DNA of 9,474 nt from the NCBI GenBank assembly GCA_964581355.1, contig CAZOOA010000091.1, positions 1-9,474 of the forward strand, given 5' to 3'. Positions 1-7,083 of this stretch are shown here, one piece after another. The translations under genes were made by a program, and so were the position numbers. This DNA is from CAZOOA01 sp964581355 (lineage in GTDB: Bacteria; Bacillota; Dethiobacteria; DTU022; UBA8154). The notes beneath the pieces are model-generated. The model was given only the letters and a program-made list of their open reading frames with translations, had not been told where the DNA came from and did no database searches. The first letter of the stretch is position 1; every line of letters starts with the position of its first letter.

Positions 1-2
1 CG

Positions 3-89
3 GTGGCGATTATTAGCACATTGTTTCGAAATGTGCAGATTTTAGTAACCAGGGAGAAAGGGTTTGGAGAAAATATAAATAATCTATGA
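3..89 (+). CDS. Possible C-terminal tail of an upstream gene
   Basis: Frame 3 is open from the window edge to TGA at 87-89. It gives 28 residues beginning VAIISTLFRNVQIL and ending GFGENINNL. It overlaps the start of the DUF2283-like frame, as translationally coupled small genes often do. I do not recognise the sequence, and a frame this short could be open by chance. It is listed only because the window edge may cut a real gene. Confidence 0.2.
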   Translation: MAIISTLFRNVQILVTREKGFGENINNL

Positions 90-273
90 TCGAGAAAGCA
101 GCACCCTGCATGTCTGGCTAGACGATCCATCGAAAGAACATGTTTGTGAAGAAACAGGAGATGAAGTAATTTTGATTAAAGATGTTAACGGAGTTGTTAT
201 TGGTTTTGAAAAGATTAATTTCCGATTTGAAGATGTTTCTAACAAGCCTGAAATAGAAATGGAAATTGTTTAG
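79..273 (+). pseudogene. DUF2283-like small protein lacking a start codon
   Basis: The frame ending at TAG 271-273 encodes about 64 residues beginning IIYDRESSTLHVWLDDPS. It continues with an acidic stretch, then VILIKDVNGVVIGFEKINF. This matches the DUF2283 pattern: an N-terminal 'I-YD---D-LYV-L' strand, then a glycine/isoleucine-rich strand pair. Family members are 60-75 residues and usually begin M-K-I. Here an in-frame TAA (76-78) precedes the first recognisable residue, and the only codons at the expected start are ATA (79) and ATC (82). A GGAG at 66-69 lies 9 bases before the ATA. Either the start is lost (two substitutions from ATG AAA would give ATA TAA) or a non-standard start is used. 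The function of the family is unknown. The region is clearly more AT-rich than the genes to its right, which suggests separate ancestry. The family call is moderately sure; the broken state is inferred. Confidence 0.5.
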
Positions 274-285
274 CTTGTCCAGGTC
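273..285 (+). repeat. Intergenic repeat core GCTTGTCCAGGTC (copy A)
   Basis: This is a 13-base match to the core of the repeats at 5390-5408 and 8467-8485. It begins at the last base of the DUF2283 stop codon. The 5' half of the longer repeat is absent, so it is either a partial copy or chance; the shared intergenic setting favours relatedness. Confidence 0.4.
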
Positions 286-493
286 AAGGTGTGGCAACCC
301 GAAATATATTTTCCTTTCGCTGCTAAGAGCTTTGGTGTTACTGCTCTTGCTAGAGTTTGTTTGCTACGGATTATTCTCGTTGTCTGGATTAAAAATTTAG
401 GTCATATCTTTGTCAGTTTGTGCAAATTTTTCCTTTATGCTTGTGGGCATTTGCGATTTTTGTGCTGAGTTTGCTTGTTGAAAGGGACTGGAC
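274..493. other. AT-rich non-coding stretch upstream of the permease
   Basis: No convincing gene is seen in these 220 bases. The left end carries one copy of the GCTTGTCCAGGTC intergenic repeat (273-285). A 7-bp stem (324-330 with 343-349, one G-T pair) encloses a 12-base loop. A poor promoter candidate, TTGTCT at 380-385 with CATATC 17 bases on, is the best I can find for the operon. I see none of the conserved cobalamin riboswitch elements, such as a B12 box. The base composition resembles the DUF2283 region, not the operon. Confidence 0.5.
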
Positions 494-1537
494 TTGAATA
501 AGAAAAAAACGGTTTTTCTGATCATCATTATGGTTTTCCTGGTCCTGTCTGTCTTGCTGGGTGTGGGAAGCGGGGCTGTATCTGTAGGCTGGCGGGATGT
601 AGTGGTCCTGACCCTGATGGAACCCCTGGGGCTGGGAGGAGAGATGGATGTCTCCCCGGTGGACCGCAGTATCGTGATGCAGCTGCGGCTGCCACGGGTG
701 CTTCTGGCCTCGGCTGTCGGGGCTTCCCTTGCTGTGGCCGGGGCGGCCTTTCAGGGCCTGTTTCGCAACCCCATGGCCGACCCCTACGTGGTGGGTGTCT
801 CCTCGGGGGCGGCCCTGGGAGCGGTGCTGGCCATGGTCCTGGGAGGGACTTTCGCTGCCTGGGGATTCGGGGCAGTGCCTTTTTTCGCCTTTGTCGCCGG
901 GGTTTTGACCATCTTCCTGGTTTACCAGATGGCCCGGGTGGGCCAAGCAGTGCCAGTGATGGCCCTGCTGCTGGCGGGGATTGCCATCAGCGCTTTTTTG
1001 TCGGCCCTGGTTTCCCTGCTGACCTACTTCGCCGGTGAAAAGCTGCACCAGGTGGTTTTCTGGATGATGGGGGGCTTTGGCGGGGCTACCTGGACCAGGG
1101 TCCAGGTGATGCTGCCCTATTCCGCAGCGGGGTTTTTCTGCATTTTTATGTTTTCCCGGGAATTAAACGCCATGCTCATGGGCGAGGATACGGCCCGCCA
1201 CCTGGGGGTAAACACCGAGCGGGTCAAGCGGGTCCTGCTGGTCGGGGCTTCCCTGCTGGTGGCGGCGGCTGTATCCACCAGCGGGATCATTGGTTTTGTC
1301 GGCCTGGCGGTGCCTCATTTGGTGCGCCTGGTGGCCGGGCCGGACCACCGCTTTTTGCTTCCGGCTTCGGCTCTTTTGGGAGCGGCTTTGCTTATCGCCG
1401 CCGACACCCTGGCCCGGACGGTTATTGCCCCAACGGAACTGCCCGTGGGGATCATTACCGCCCTGGTGGGTGCTCCGCTGTTTATTTACCTGCTGCGCAC
1501 TCATAAGCGTCTGCGCTATTTCAGCAACCTGGAGTGA
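494..1537 (+). CDS. btuC: FecCD/BtuC-family ABC transporter permease (probable corrinoid importer)
   Basis: This 347-residue membrane subunit is predicted to form the dimeric channel through which a binding protein delivers vitamin B12/corrinoid, or possibly a ferric chelate, into the cytoplasm. The family's usual length is 320-350 residues with about 10 membrane helices. The first helix follows a short basic N-terminus (MNKKK). The hallmark block RLPR (65-68) leads to the glycine/alanine-rich helix and RNPMADP (91-97), followed by VGVSSGAALGA. The C-terminal block IIGFVGLAVPHLVR starts near residue 265 and includes the cytoplasmic helix contacting the ATPase. The TTG start at 494 gives the expected N-terminus; the preceding AAAGGGA is a weak ribosome binding site. 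The stop is 6 bases before the ATPase start, so the two are co-transcribed. The corrinoid substrate is inferred from CobU downstream; sequence alone cannot separate BtuC from siderophore permeases. Confidence 0.9.
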   Translation: MNKKKTVFLIIIMVFLVLSVLLGVGSGAVSVGWRDVVVLTLMEPLGLGGEMDVSPVDRSIVMQLRLPRVLLASAVGASLAVAGAAFQGLFRNPMADPYVVGVSSGAALGAVLAMVLGGTFAAWGFGAVPFFAFVAGVLTIFLVYQMARVGQAVPVMALLLAGIAISAFLSALVSLLTYFAGEKLHQVVFWMMGGFGGATWTRVQVMLPYSAAGFFCIFMFSRELNAMLMGEDTARHLGVNTERVKRVLLVGASLLVAAAVSTSGIIGFVGLAVPHLVRLVAGPDHRFLLPASALLGAALLIAADTLARTVIAPTELPVGIITALVGAPLFIYLLRTHKRLRYFSNLE

Positions 1538-1543
1538 TTTTGT

Positions 1544-2694
1544 TTGAGCATATCTTTGACGGTTCAAGATTTGACCCTGGAATATCCCTCTTACACCGTC
1601 CTGGACGGGGTGGAGTTTACTATTGAAGAAGGGGAGATGGTGGCCCTGCTGGGCGCCAACGGGGCGGGGAAATCCACCCTGCTGCGTGCCTTGACCCGAT
1701 CTTTGGCCCCGGCCAAGGGGGCGGTCCTGTTGGACGAACTGGATATCCGGAAAATGTCGCAAAAGGAAATCAGCCGTTCCATGGCCGTGGTGCCCCAGGA
1801 TACGGGAGTGGACTTTGATTTTAGCGTGGAAGACGTGGTCCTGATGGGGCGTTTTCCCTACCTGGGCCGCTTCCAGAAAGAGTCCCGTGCCGACCGGGAG
1901 ATTGCCCGGGAGGCCATGGAGATGACAGGGGTGGGGCACCTGGCCGGGCGTTCAGCAGCCACCTTGAGCGGCGGGGAGCGGCAGCGGGTGATCATCGCCC
2001 GGGCCCTTTGCCAGGAGCCGGAACTGCTCCTGCTGGACGAGCCTACGGCCAACCTGGATATCAGCTACCAGTCCTCTTTGCTGGACCTGGCAATGACCTT
2101 AAACCGGAAGAAAAACATTACGGTGCTGGCCGCCATCCATGATTTGAACCTGGCCACCCAGTTTTTTGACCGTTTTCTGCTGCTGGCCCGGGGCAAGCTG
2201 TTGGCTGCGGGAAGCGCCGGGGAGGTGATCACCCCGGAGAATATTGAGGCCTCCTACGGGGTCCGGGCAGTGGTCTTCCGCCACCCGCTGCATGGGCGCC
2301 TGCAGGTCAGTGTTCCGGCCAGCCGAAATGCTGCCTCCCGTGCCGGGGGGCAGCATGCGGCTGGAGAAAAAGAAGCAAGTGAAGCATCTTTGCCCGCCGT
2401 CCATGTGATCGGCGGCGGGGATGAAGCCATCCAGGTCCTGGATACCCTGCGGGAAGCGGGCGCTCCTCTTTCTGTCGGGCCTGTCACCGCCCAGGACAGC
2501 AGCTTCCAGTACGCCCGGTTTTTCGGGCTGCCTGTAGTCGAAGTGTTCCCCTTTTGCCCCATCTCCGAGGATGCCTACCGCACTCACCTGGAACTGATGG
2601 GCCGGGCCGACTTGGTGGTCATACCGCCTATCGCCTTTGGTCCCGGGAACCTGCCCAACCTGGAAGCGGTACGGCAGGCCGCCGGACAGGGTAA
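1544..2694 (+). CDS. btuD: BtuD-type ABC transporter ATPase with extra C-terminal domain, truncated by assembly gap
   Basis: This is the ATP-hydrolysing cytoplasmic subunit that powers the permease encoded 6 bases upstream. Residues 1 to about 255 are a complete ABC domain: Walker A GANGAGKST (37-45), Q-loop Gln85, signature LSGGE (141-145), Walker B LLLLDEP (161-167) and H-loop His199. The TTG start at 1544 is chosen because GGAG (1531-1534), overlapping the permease stop, lies 9 bases before it and because SISLTVQDLTLEY is the usual first strand. After a polar linker (about 260-285), a second alpha/beta region begins VHVIGGGDEAIQVL. It includes PFCPISEDAY and ADLVVIPPIAFGPGNL, and runs into the gap after residue 383. 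This extension resembles one I recall on some archaeal and clostridial BtuD-like proteins; its role is unknown. The true C-terminus is not visible, so any translation across the Ns is artificial. Confidence 0.9.
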
Positions 2695-2794
2695 NNNNNN
2701 NNNNNNNNNNNNNNNNNNNNNNNNNNNNNNNNNNNNNNNNNNNNNNNNNNNNNNNNNNNNNNNNNNNNNNNNNNNNNNNNNNNNNNNNNNNNNN
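2695..2794. other. Assembly gap of 100 Ns
   Basis: Exactly 100 Ns is the conventional placeholder for a scaffold join of unknown length. It interrupts the ATPase extension and may hide further genes, for example other cobamide-assembly genes such as cbiB or cobD homologues. The 30 bases after the gap and before cobU allow two gene ends: TAA at 2801-2803, or TGA at 2826-2828. The latter would overlap the cobU ATG in an ATGA coupling arrangement, with residues CHKPKPGGAT as its tail. Confidence 0.95.
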
Positions 2795-2824
2795 TTGCCA
2801 TAAACCAAAACCTGGAGGTGCAAC

Positions 2825-3397
2825 ATGATTAACCGCAACAACGGCATCATCCTGGTCACCGGCGGGGTGCGCAGCGGCAAAAGCATTTTTGCCGAACAGC
2901 GGGCCCAGGAAGCGGCGGAAAAGGGGCAGAAAGTCACCTATATTGCCACAGCCGATGCCGGTGATGATGAAATGCGCCGCCGTATCGAAGAGCACCAGCA
3001 GCGCCGCCCGGCCCATTTTGCCACGGCCGAGGAACGTTATGAACCGGCCCGCATCCTGCGGGAAAAGGGTGCCCCGGATGCTTTTTTCCTGCTGGACTGT
3101 CTGACCCTCTTGCTAACCAACCACCTGCTTAGGCGCTGGGACGGAAACGACGACCGGGAAACGTACCGGGCCGGTGCCCGGGAAGCCTTAATCGCGGTCA
3201 ATGACCTGCTGGAAGCAGCCCAAAATACTTCCGGCACCTTGCTGGTGGTGACCAACGAAGTGGGAATGGGCGTGGTCCCCGAACATCCCATGGGACGCAT
3301 TTTCCGGGACCTGGCCGGCAAGGCCAACCAGGAGGTTGCTGCCGCGGCCGGGGAAGTCTGGTTTTCCCTCTGTGGTATTACCCGCCGCTGGAAATAA
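2825..3397 (+). CDS. cobU: Adenosylcobinamide kinase / adenosylcobinamide-phosphate guanylyltransferase
   Basis: CobU is a bifunctional cytoplasmic enzyme. It phosphorylates adenosylcobinamide, then transfers GMP to give adenosylcobinamide-GDP, the activated precursor for nucleotide-loop assembly and cobinamide salvage. The 190 residues match the usual length (about 180-190). The N-terminal P-loop is GGVRSGKS (13-20). The conserved DDEMRRRIEEHQQRRPAH block (47-64) carries the family histidine (His57). LLDCLTLLLTN and the signature TNEVGMGVVPEHPMGRIFRDLAGKAN region follow, and the C-terminus VWFSLCGITRRWK corresponds to the family's usual 'V-L--SGIP--IK' ending. A strong ribosome binding site, GGAGGTG (2814-2820), sits 4 bases before the ATG. 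Its place behind btuC-btuD supports a corrinoid uptake and salvage operon, although the gap leaves the junction unseen. No strong terminator follows. Confidence 0.93.
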   Translation: MINRNNGIILVTGGVRSGKSIFAEQRAQEAAEKGQKVTYIATADAGDDEMRRRIEEHQQRRPAHFATAEERYEPARILREKGAPDAFFLLDCLTLLLTNHLLRRWDGNDDRETYRAGAREALIAVNDLLEAAQNTSGTLLVVTNEVGMGVVPEHPMGRIFRDLAGKANQEVAAAAGEVWFSLCGITRRWK

Positions 3398-3427
3398 AAA
3401 AAAACAGGCTTCGACAGGAAGATAAAC

Positions 3428-3457
3428 CTGCCATACGCCAGAAAAATTTGGTATAAT
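3428..3457 (+). promoter_or_regulatory. Sigma-A-type promoter upstream of the first GGDEF gene
   Basis: A perfect -10 hexamer TATAAT (3452-3457) follows a -35-like CTGCCA (3428-3433, four of six matches to TTGACA) with an 18-base spacer. It lies just after the cobU stop, in an AT-rich patch. It would start a leader of about 175 bases that includes the IS605-type hairpin and reaches the GGDEF gene at 3642. No start site has been mapped, so the call rests on sequence match only. Confidence 0.5.
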
Positions 3458-3496
3458 ACAAGAGTGAACGCAAGGCGCGTTTGTGATCAACCTGAA

Positions 3497-3530
3497 AGAA
3501 AGCCCACGGCTTTAGCCGCGGGATGAATGC
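3497..3530 (+). mobile_element. Solo IS200/IS605-type end hairpin (copy 1)
   Basis: The 34-base segment begins AGAAAGCCCACGGCTTTAG and ends GATGAATGC. It forms an 8-bp stem with one mismatch (CCCACGGC 3503-3510 with GCCGCGGG 3515-3522) around a TTTA loop. This is the familiar subterminal hairpin at the right end of IS200/IS605-family elements, where it also forms part of the omega RNA of TnpB-bearing members. No TnpA or TnpB gene is present, so it is a solo remnant or a non-autonomous element. A second copy lies at 8200-8233 with three differences. Confidence 0.6.
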
Positions 3531-3561
3531 GTAACTGCCTGTTAGACGGGCCGCGGTTTTT
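3516..3561 (+). terminator. Candidate terminator/attenuator in the leader of the first GGDEF gene
   Basis: CCGCGG at 3516-3521 can pair with the identical self-complementary CCGCGG at 3551-3556, which is followed directly by five Ts (3557-3561). An inner hairpin GCCTGT-TAG-ACGGGC (3537-3551) lies between. The upstream CCGCGG is also the 3' arm of the IS605-type hairpin, so the two folds are mutually exclusive. GGGC (3548-3551) could also pair with GCCC (3562-3565). The arrangement resembles a terminator/anti-terminator leader, but the T run is short. Confidence 0.3.
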
Positions 3562-3626
3562 GCCCAACCCAGCTGTTGGCAGCTGAAGGGCCGAAATATC
3601 TTAACAATCTTTCACCTTATTATTTT

Positions 3627-3632
3627 AGGAGA
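3627..3632 (+). promoter_or_regulatory. Ribosome binding site fixing the start of the first GGDEF gene
   Basis: AGGAGA lies 9 bases before ATG 3642. It favours that ATG over an in-frame TTG at 3576, which has no ribosome binding site and would add 22 residues absent from the paralogue downstream. Confidence 0.7.
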
Positions 3633-3641
3633 TACAGACCC

Positions 3642-5246
3642 ATGCCTTTTCCTCATGAACCCTTGCACTTAGCCCTTTTATACCTGCGCAGCTTCCTGGA
3701 GGTTTTTATTCTCAGCGGCCTGGGCCTGCAGATCGTGGGGCAAGCCCCCAGGTTGCGGACGCTGCTCAAGTTTGCTCTTGTGGCCGGCATTATTTTGGCC
3801 TTGATTCGTGTCGCCCCCCTGGACCCGGCGGGACAGCTCGCTGTTTCCTTCGTCCTGCTCATTTTTGCTTTAATGAAAACCCGGCGGGGGGGCCTTTTCA
3901 TTTCCACCTCGGCGGTGGTCCTGGGTTTGTACCTCCTGCTTTATGCCCGCTGGCTTTTGGTTCAGCTGCGGCAAGCCCTGGGTTTCCCCCTGGCGGACCT
4001 GTCCACAGACATTTTGCCTGCCCTGCTCCAGGAGGCCCCGGTTTTGCTCCTGCTGACGGCCCTGGTCTGCCTGATTTCCTTCCTGCAGCACCGCACCCGG
4101 GAAGTGGTTCCTTCATCCCGGAACTACGGCCGTATTTTTCAACAAATTGAAGCGGACTGGCGCAAGCGGCTGATTCCCACCATCCAGCTTTTTCTGGTCA
4201 TCTTTCTTTCGTACATCATCAACGTGTTTTATTTCACCGGTGATTTTTCTCCTGCTGCCAACCTGGTTCCTTTCAGCCTTAGCTTGATCATTGTGGCCTG
4301 TGCCTTTTTCCGGGAATACCGCTTGAATCTTCCCCCTTCGGTACAGGCACGCTTTTCGCTGCTGGACTTCGCGGACCTGGTGGCTTTGGCTGTTTTTATC
4401 CACTTTGCCCTGTATGTTTCCGGCGGCATGGAAAGCGTGTTCAAGCTGTTTTACATTCCCTTTATATTGGCCCATGCTTTAAAAAAACAGCAGGTTTTCG
4501 GCTTCTTTTCTTTTCTTTTCGCTTCGGCCAGCCTTGTTTCCCTGGCCACCTTTTTCAATAGTTGGGGAATAGCCTGGAACCTGGAACTGGATCTGCTCTA
4601 CATAGGGATCTTTTTCTTTACTTTTGTTCTTACTCGTTATTACAGCCGGGAAGAGAGCAAGTGGCAGCAGGTGTTAAACGCCAAGGTCTATACCGACCAC
4701 TTCACCGGCCTGTATAACTACCATTATGTCCGGGACTTTTTGGATCGCCGTTCCGATGACGAGCTGGGCGCTTTGTATCTGATGGTGGTTGACCTGGGCG
4801 GACTGAAAATTATCAACGACCGTTTTGGACATCCGACGGGGGACAAATTTTTGGGAAAGATAGGCAGGGCGTTGCAGCAGGTGCTGAACCCGGAAATGAT
4901 TGCAGCCCGTTACGACGGCGATAAATTTATCGTCATGGTCAAAGATGAGGAGGAACAGGAAGTGCTTTCCCTGGCAGAGCGGATCAGGGAAGCACTGAAC
5001 CGGGAGGCCGAAGCTTTTCTGGTGGAAAAGGATGCGGACAACCTGGTTTCCCACTTTACTGTTTCCATCGGTATTTCCCGCAGCTTTAACGTCCCTGACA
5101 GCAAAACCTGGCTTCTCACCCAGGCCGATCAAAACCTGCAGGAAGCCAAGGGCTCGGACGAAACCGGGGTAATTTTCCGGGATATCGATGACATCCCCCT
5201 GGAAGAGCGGATTTCTTATCCCGGCACCCATCATCACGCCACGTAG
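3642..5246 (+). CDS. Polytopic membrane protein with degenerate GGDEF domain (probable inactive cyclase)
   Basis: The 534-residue protein has roughly 10-11 hydrophobic segments over residues 8 to about 330, a short charged linker (YYSREESKWQQ) and a C-terminal GGDEF-fold domain (about 345-515). GGDEF proteins make cyclic di-GMP from two GTP. Here the signature reads DGDKF (425-429): the metal-binding third acid is kept, but the first glycine is Asp and the fourth residue is Lys. The inhibitory RxxD site is NPEM. Asp384, Asn392 and the GHPTGD motif are preserved, so GTP binding without catalysis is possible. The ATG is chosen from AGGAGA 9 bases upstream and from alignment of MPFPHEPLHLALLYLRS with MYISTEPLHLLLFYLRS in the next gene. 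The two are clearly paralogues along their full length. A sensory or heterodimer-partner role is inferred, as is a vague resemblance of the N-terminus to AgrC-like membrane sensors. Confidence 0.88.
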   Translation: MPFPHEPLHLALLYLRSFLEVFILSGLGLQIVGQAPRLRTLLKFALVAGIILALIRVAPLDPAGQLAVSFVLLIFALMKTRRGGLFISTSAVVLGLYLLLYARWLLVQLRQALGFPLADLSTDILPALLQEAPVLLLLTALVCLISFLQHRTREVVPSSRNYGRIFQQIEADWRKRLIPTIQLFLVIFLSYIINVFYFTGDFSPAANLVPFSLSLIIVACAFFREYRLNLPPSVQARFSLLDFADLVALAVFIHFALYVSGGMESVFKLFYIPFILAHALKKQQVFGFFSFLFASASLVSLATFFNSWGIAWNLELDLLYIGIFFFTFVLTRYYSREESKWQQVLNAKVYTDHFTGLYNYHYVRDFLDRRSDDELGALYLMVVDLGGLKIINDRFGHPTGDKFLGKIGRALQQVLNPEMIAARYDGDKFIVMVKDEEEQEVLSLAERIREALNREAEAFLVEKDADNLVSHFTVSIGISRSFNVPDSKTWLLTQADQNLQEAKGSDETGVIFRDIDDIPLEERISYPGTHHHAT

Positions 5247-5342
5247 GATGGCTGCTAGGGTGTAACGCCTTCATGGACCCAAACACAAGTTTGTTGCAGT
5301 GTCACACCACTTAGGCCCTTAATTGTTAAGTCTTGTGCATTT

Positions 5343-5371
5343 TTGACAGGATTTATATCACTCCGTACAGC
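5343..5371 (+). promoter_or_regulatory. Candidate promoter for the second GGDEF gene
   Basis: A perfect TTGACA (5343-5348) is followed after 17 bases by TACAGC (5366-5371), which matches TATAAT at only three positions. The intergenic location, about 100 bases before the ATG at 5472, is right. The weak -10 would imply an activator or a low-level promoter. The 19-base intergenic repeat (5390-5408) would fall within the leader. Confidence 0.35.
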
Positions 5372-5389
5372 TAAATCGTAAAATATTAT

Positions 5390-5408
5390 GGTTCTGGCTT
5401 GTCCAGGT
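5390..5408 (+). repeat. Intergenic repeat GGTTCTGGCTTGTCCAGGT (copy B)
   Basis: This 19-base sequence recurs exactly on the opposite strand at 8467-8485. Its core GCTTGTCCAGGTC recurs at 273-285. All copies are intergenic. The core contains CTGG-CTTGT-CCAG, a small hairpin. A 19-base exact match is not expected by chance in a window this size. Origin is unknown. Confidence 0.6.
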
Positions 5409-5471
5409 CGGGATGACTGTTAAAGCCTCTTGGAGTTGTGGTTGTTAAAATAGAATTGGGAGAAGACCTCA

Positions 5472-7055
5472 ATGTATATTTCCACTGAACCCCTGCACCT
5501 GCTTTTATTTTACCTGCGAAGTGTGCTGGATGTTTTTGCCATCAGCGCCTTAGGGCTTCAGTTGATGGGCCAGCTTCCCCCGCTGGGCAAGCTGTTCCGG
5601 CATGCTTTTTTTATCGCGCTTTTTTTCCTTTTGGTTCGGTTTATCCCCATAGGCTGGGTAAGCCAGGTCAGTCTGCTTTTCCTGGTTTTGATCATCTTTT
5701 TGCTCCGGAGCCGGATGGCAGGCTTTTTTGTCTCCACTGCAGCCGTTATCCTGGGTTTTAACGTGCTGATTCACCTGGAGTGGGTCATTGTCCTGATTCG
5801 GCAATCTTTCGGTTTCGTGCCTGTGCATGTAACCCGGGATTTCATTGTCGGCCTGATGAATGCCACCCCATCGCTGCTTATCCTTCTTGGCCTGGTCCTG
5901 CTGGTCCATTTCCTGCAGCGTGCCAGAGGTGTTCCGGCTTGGTACAGCCGCTGGGGACAGGCATTGCAGGCCGTCGACCAGGAAGGCAACACGAAAATAA
6001 TTCCTATTGCCCAGCTTTTCACGGTGTTGATCAGTTCCCATGTGGTCAATTCATTTTATTTTCAGGAAACACATCGATTGTTTGCCAGTACGCTGCCTTT
6101 TGCCATTTGTCTCGTGATTGTTCTCGTTGCCTACTGGCGCCAGCAGCAGGACAGACCGTTTGTAATCGGTGGATATCCCCTGTATGAGCTGCTGGAGTTT
6201 GGCATTTTGGCTTTTTACGTGCACAGCATACTGGTGCTTTCCGGAGGGCCGGAAAGCCCCCAAAAGCTTTTGATGATTCTACTGGTGGTTTCGCAGGCGC
6301 TGAAACCGGGACGGCTGACTGGAGCTTTGGCCTTAATTTTCAGCTGCGCCAGCTTGATTTACTTGGGCATTACAATGGAGCAGGGCAGCCTGGTGTGGGA
6401 TCTGGAAACGGACCTGGTCCTGATGGGTGTTTTTGCGTTTACTTACTTTTTTGTCCGCTACTACCTGAGTGAAGAGAGCCGGGCGAAAAGCAGCCTGCAG
6501 ACCAAAGCTTTCACGGACTACTTGACCGGCCTTTATAATTATCATTTCGTGCATAGCTATTTGCGGGAAGCAGCACAGAAGCTGAAGCCACCGGTGTATG
6601 TGCTGATGATTGACCTGGATAATTTTAAAAGTGTAAACGACTGTTTTGGCCATCCTGTAGGGGATGAACTGTTAAAACAGGCGGCCCGGGCCATCCGGGA
6701 TAGTGTGCGACGTGAAGATATCGTGGCCCGCTACGGGGGGGATGAGTTTGTGGTGATCGTAAGCGAAGTTAAGCAGGAAGGCAAAGTGTTGGAGTTGGCA
6801 GAGCGAATACGCGAAAGTGTGGACCGCTCCGCTGCCCGATTTTCTGCTGGACTGGAAAGGGAAGAGACGAATGAGGAGGTTCCAAGCATTACGGCTTCCA
6901 TTGGCGTCGCCGCAGGTTTTTCTCCGGGAGAAATCGCGGAACTCATTTCACAAGCTGACCAGGCCATGTATGAAGCGAAAAACCAGGGCAAAAACGGCGT
7001 GGTTTTACGAGAACACCAGCAGGAGGGAGGCGTAGCTGCGGATTTTTGCCGCTAG
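5472..7055 (+). CDS. Polytopic membrane diguanylate cyclase (GGDEF domain)
   Basis: The 527-residue protein has about 10 hydrophobic segments over residues 7 to about 330, then a canonical GGDEF domain (about 345-510). It is predicted to make cyclic di-GMP from GTP in response to a signal sensed in or at the membrane. Visible residues are metal ligand Asp381 in MIDLDNFKSVND, Asn389, GHPVGD, the signature GGDEF (422-426) and the inhibitory-site RRED (413-416) five residues upstream, so product inhibition is expected. ATG 5472 has GGGAGA 8 bases before it. The protein is a full-length paralogue of the gene ending at 5246, 225 bases upstream, but unlike that copy keeps an intact active site. No EAL, HD-GYP, PAS or HAMP domain is seen. 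The sensed ligand is unknown. Confidence 0.93.
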   Translation: MYISTEPLHLLLFYLRSVLDVFAISALGLQLMGQLPPLGKLFRHAFFIALFFLLVRFIPIGWVSQVSLLFLVLIIFLLRSRMAGFFVSTAAVILGFNVLIHLEWVIVLIRQSFGFVPVHVTRDFIVGLMNATPSLLILLGLVLLVHFLQRARGVPAWYSRWGQALQAVDQEGNTKIIPIAQLFTVLISSHVVNSFYFQETHRLFASTLPFAICLVIVLVAYWRQQQDRPFVIGGYPLYELLEFGILAFYVHSILVLSGGPESPQKLLMILLVVSQALKPGRLTGALALIFSCASLIYLGITMEQGSLVWDLETDLVLMGVFAFTYFFVRYYLSEESRAKSSLQTKAFTDYLTGLYNYHFVHSYLREAAQKLKPPVYVLMIDLDNFKSVNDCFGHPVGDELLKQAARAIRDSVRREDIVARYGGDEFVVIVSEVKQEGKVLELAERIRESVDRSAARFSAGLEREETNEEVPSITASIGVAAGFSPGEIAELISQADQAMYEAKNQGKNGVVLREHQQEGGVAADFCR

Positions 7056-7083
7056 GGATTCTTTAGGCATCCGCCAGGCATTT

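Noticed and set aside
413..1939. Long minus-strand open frames opposite the permease and ATPase
   Set aside because: Their proteins are rich in Gln, His, Gly and Arg and resemble no family; they are antisense shadows of well-supported GC-rich genes.
2637..2828. Apparent proteins reading through the N run
   Set aside because: Translation through 100 placeholder Ns has no meaning; only the bases before 2695 and after 2794 are real.
3576..3641. TTG start giving a 22-residue longer first GGDEF protein
   Set aside because: It lacks a ribosome binding site; ATG 3642 has AGGAGA upstream and aligns with the start of the paralogue.
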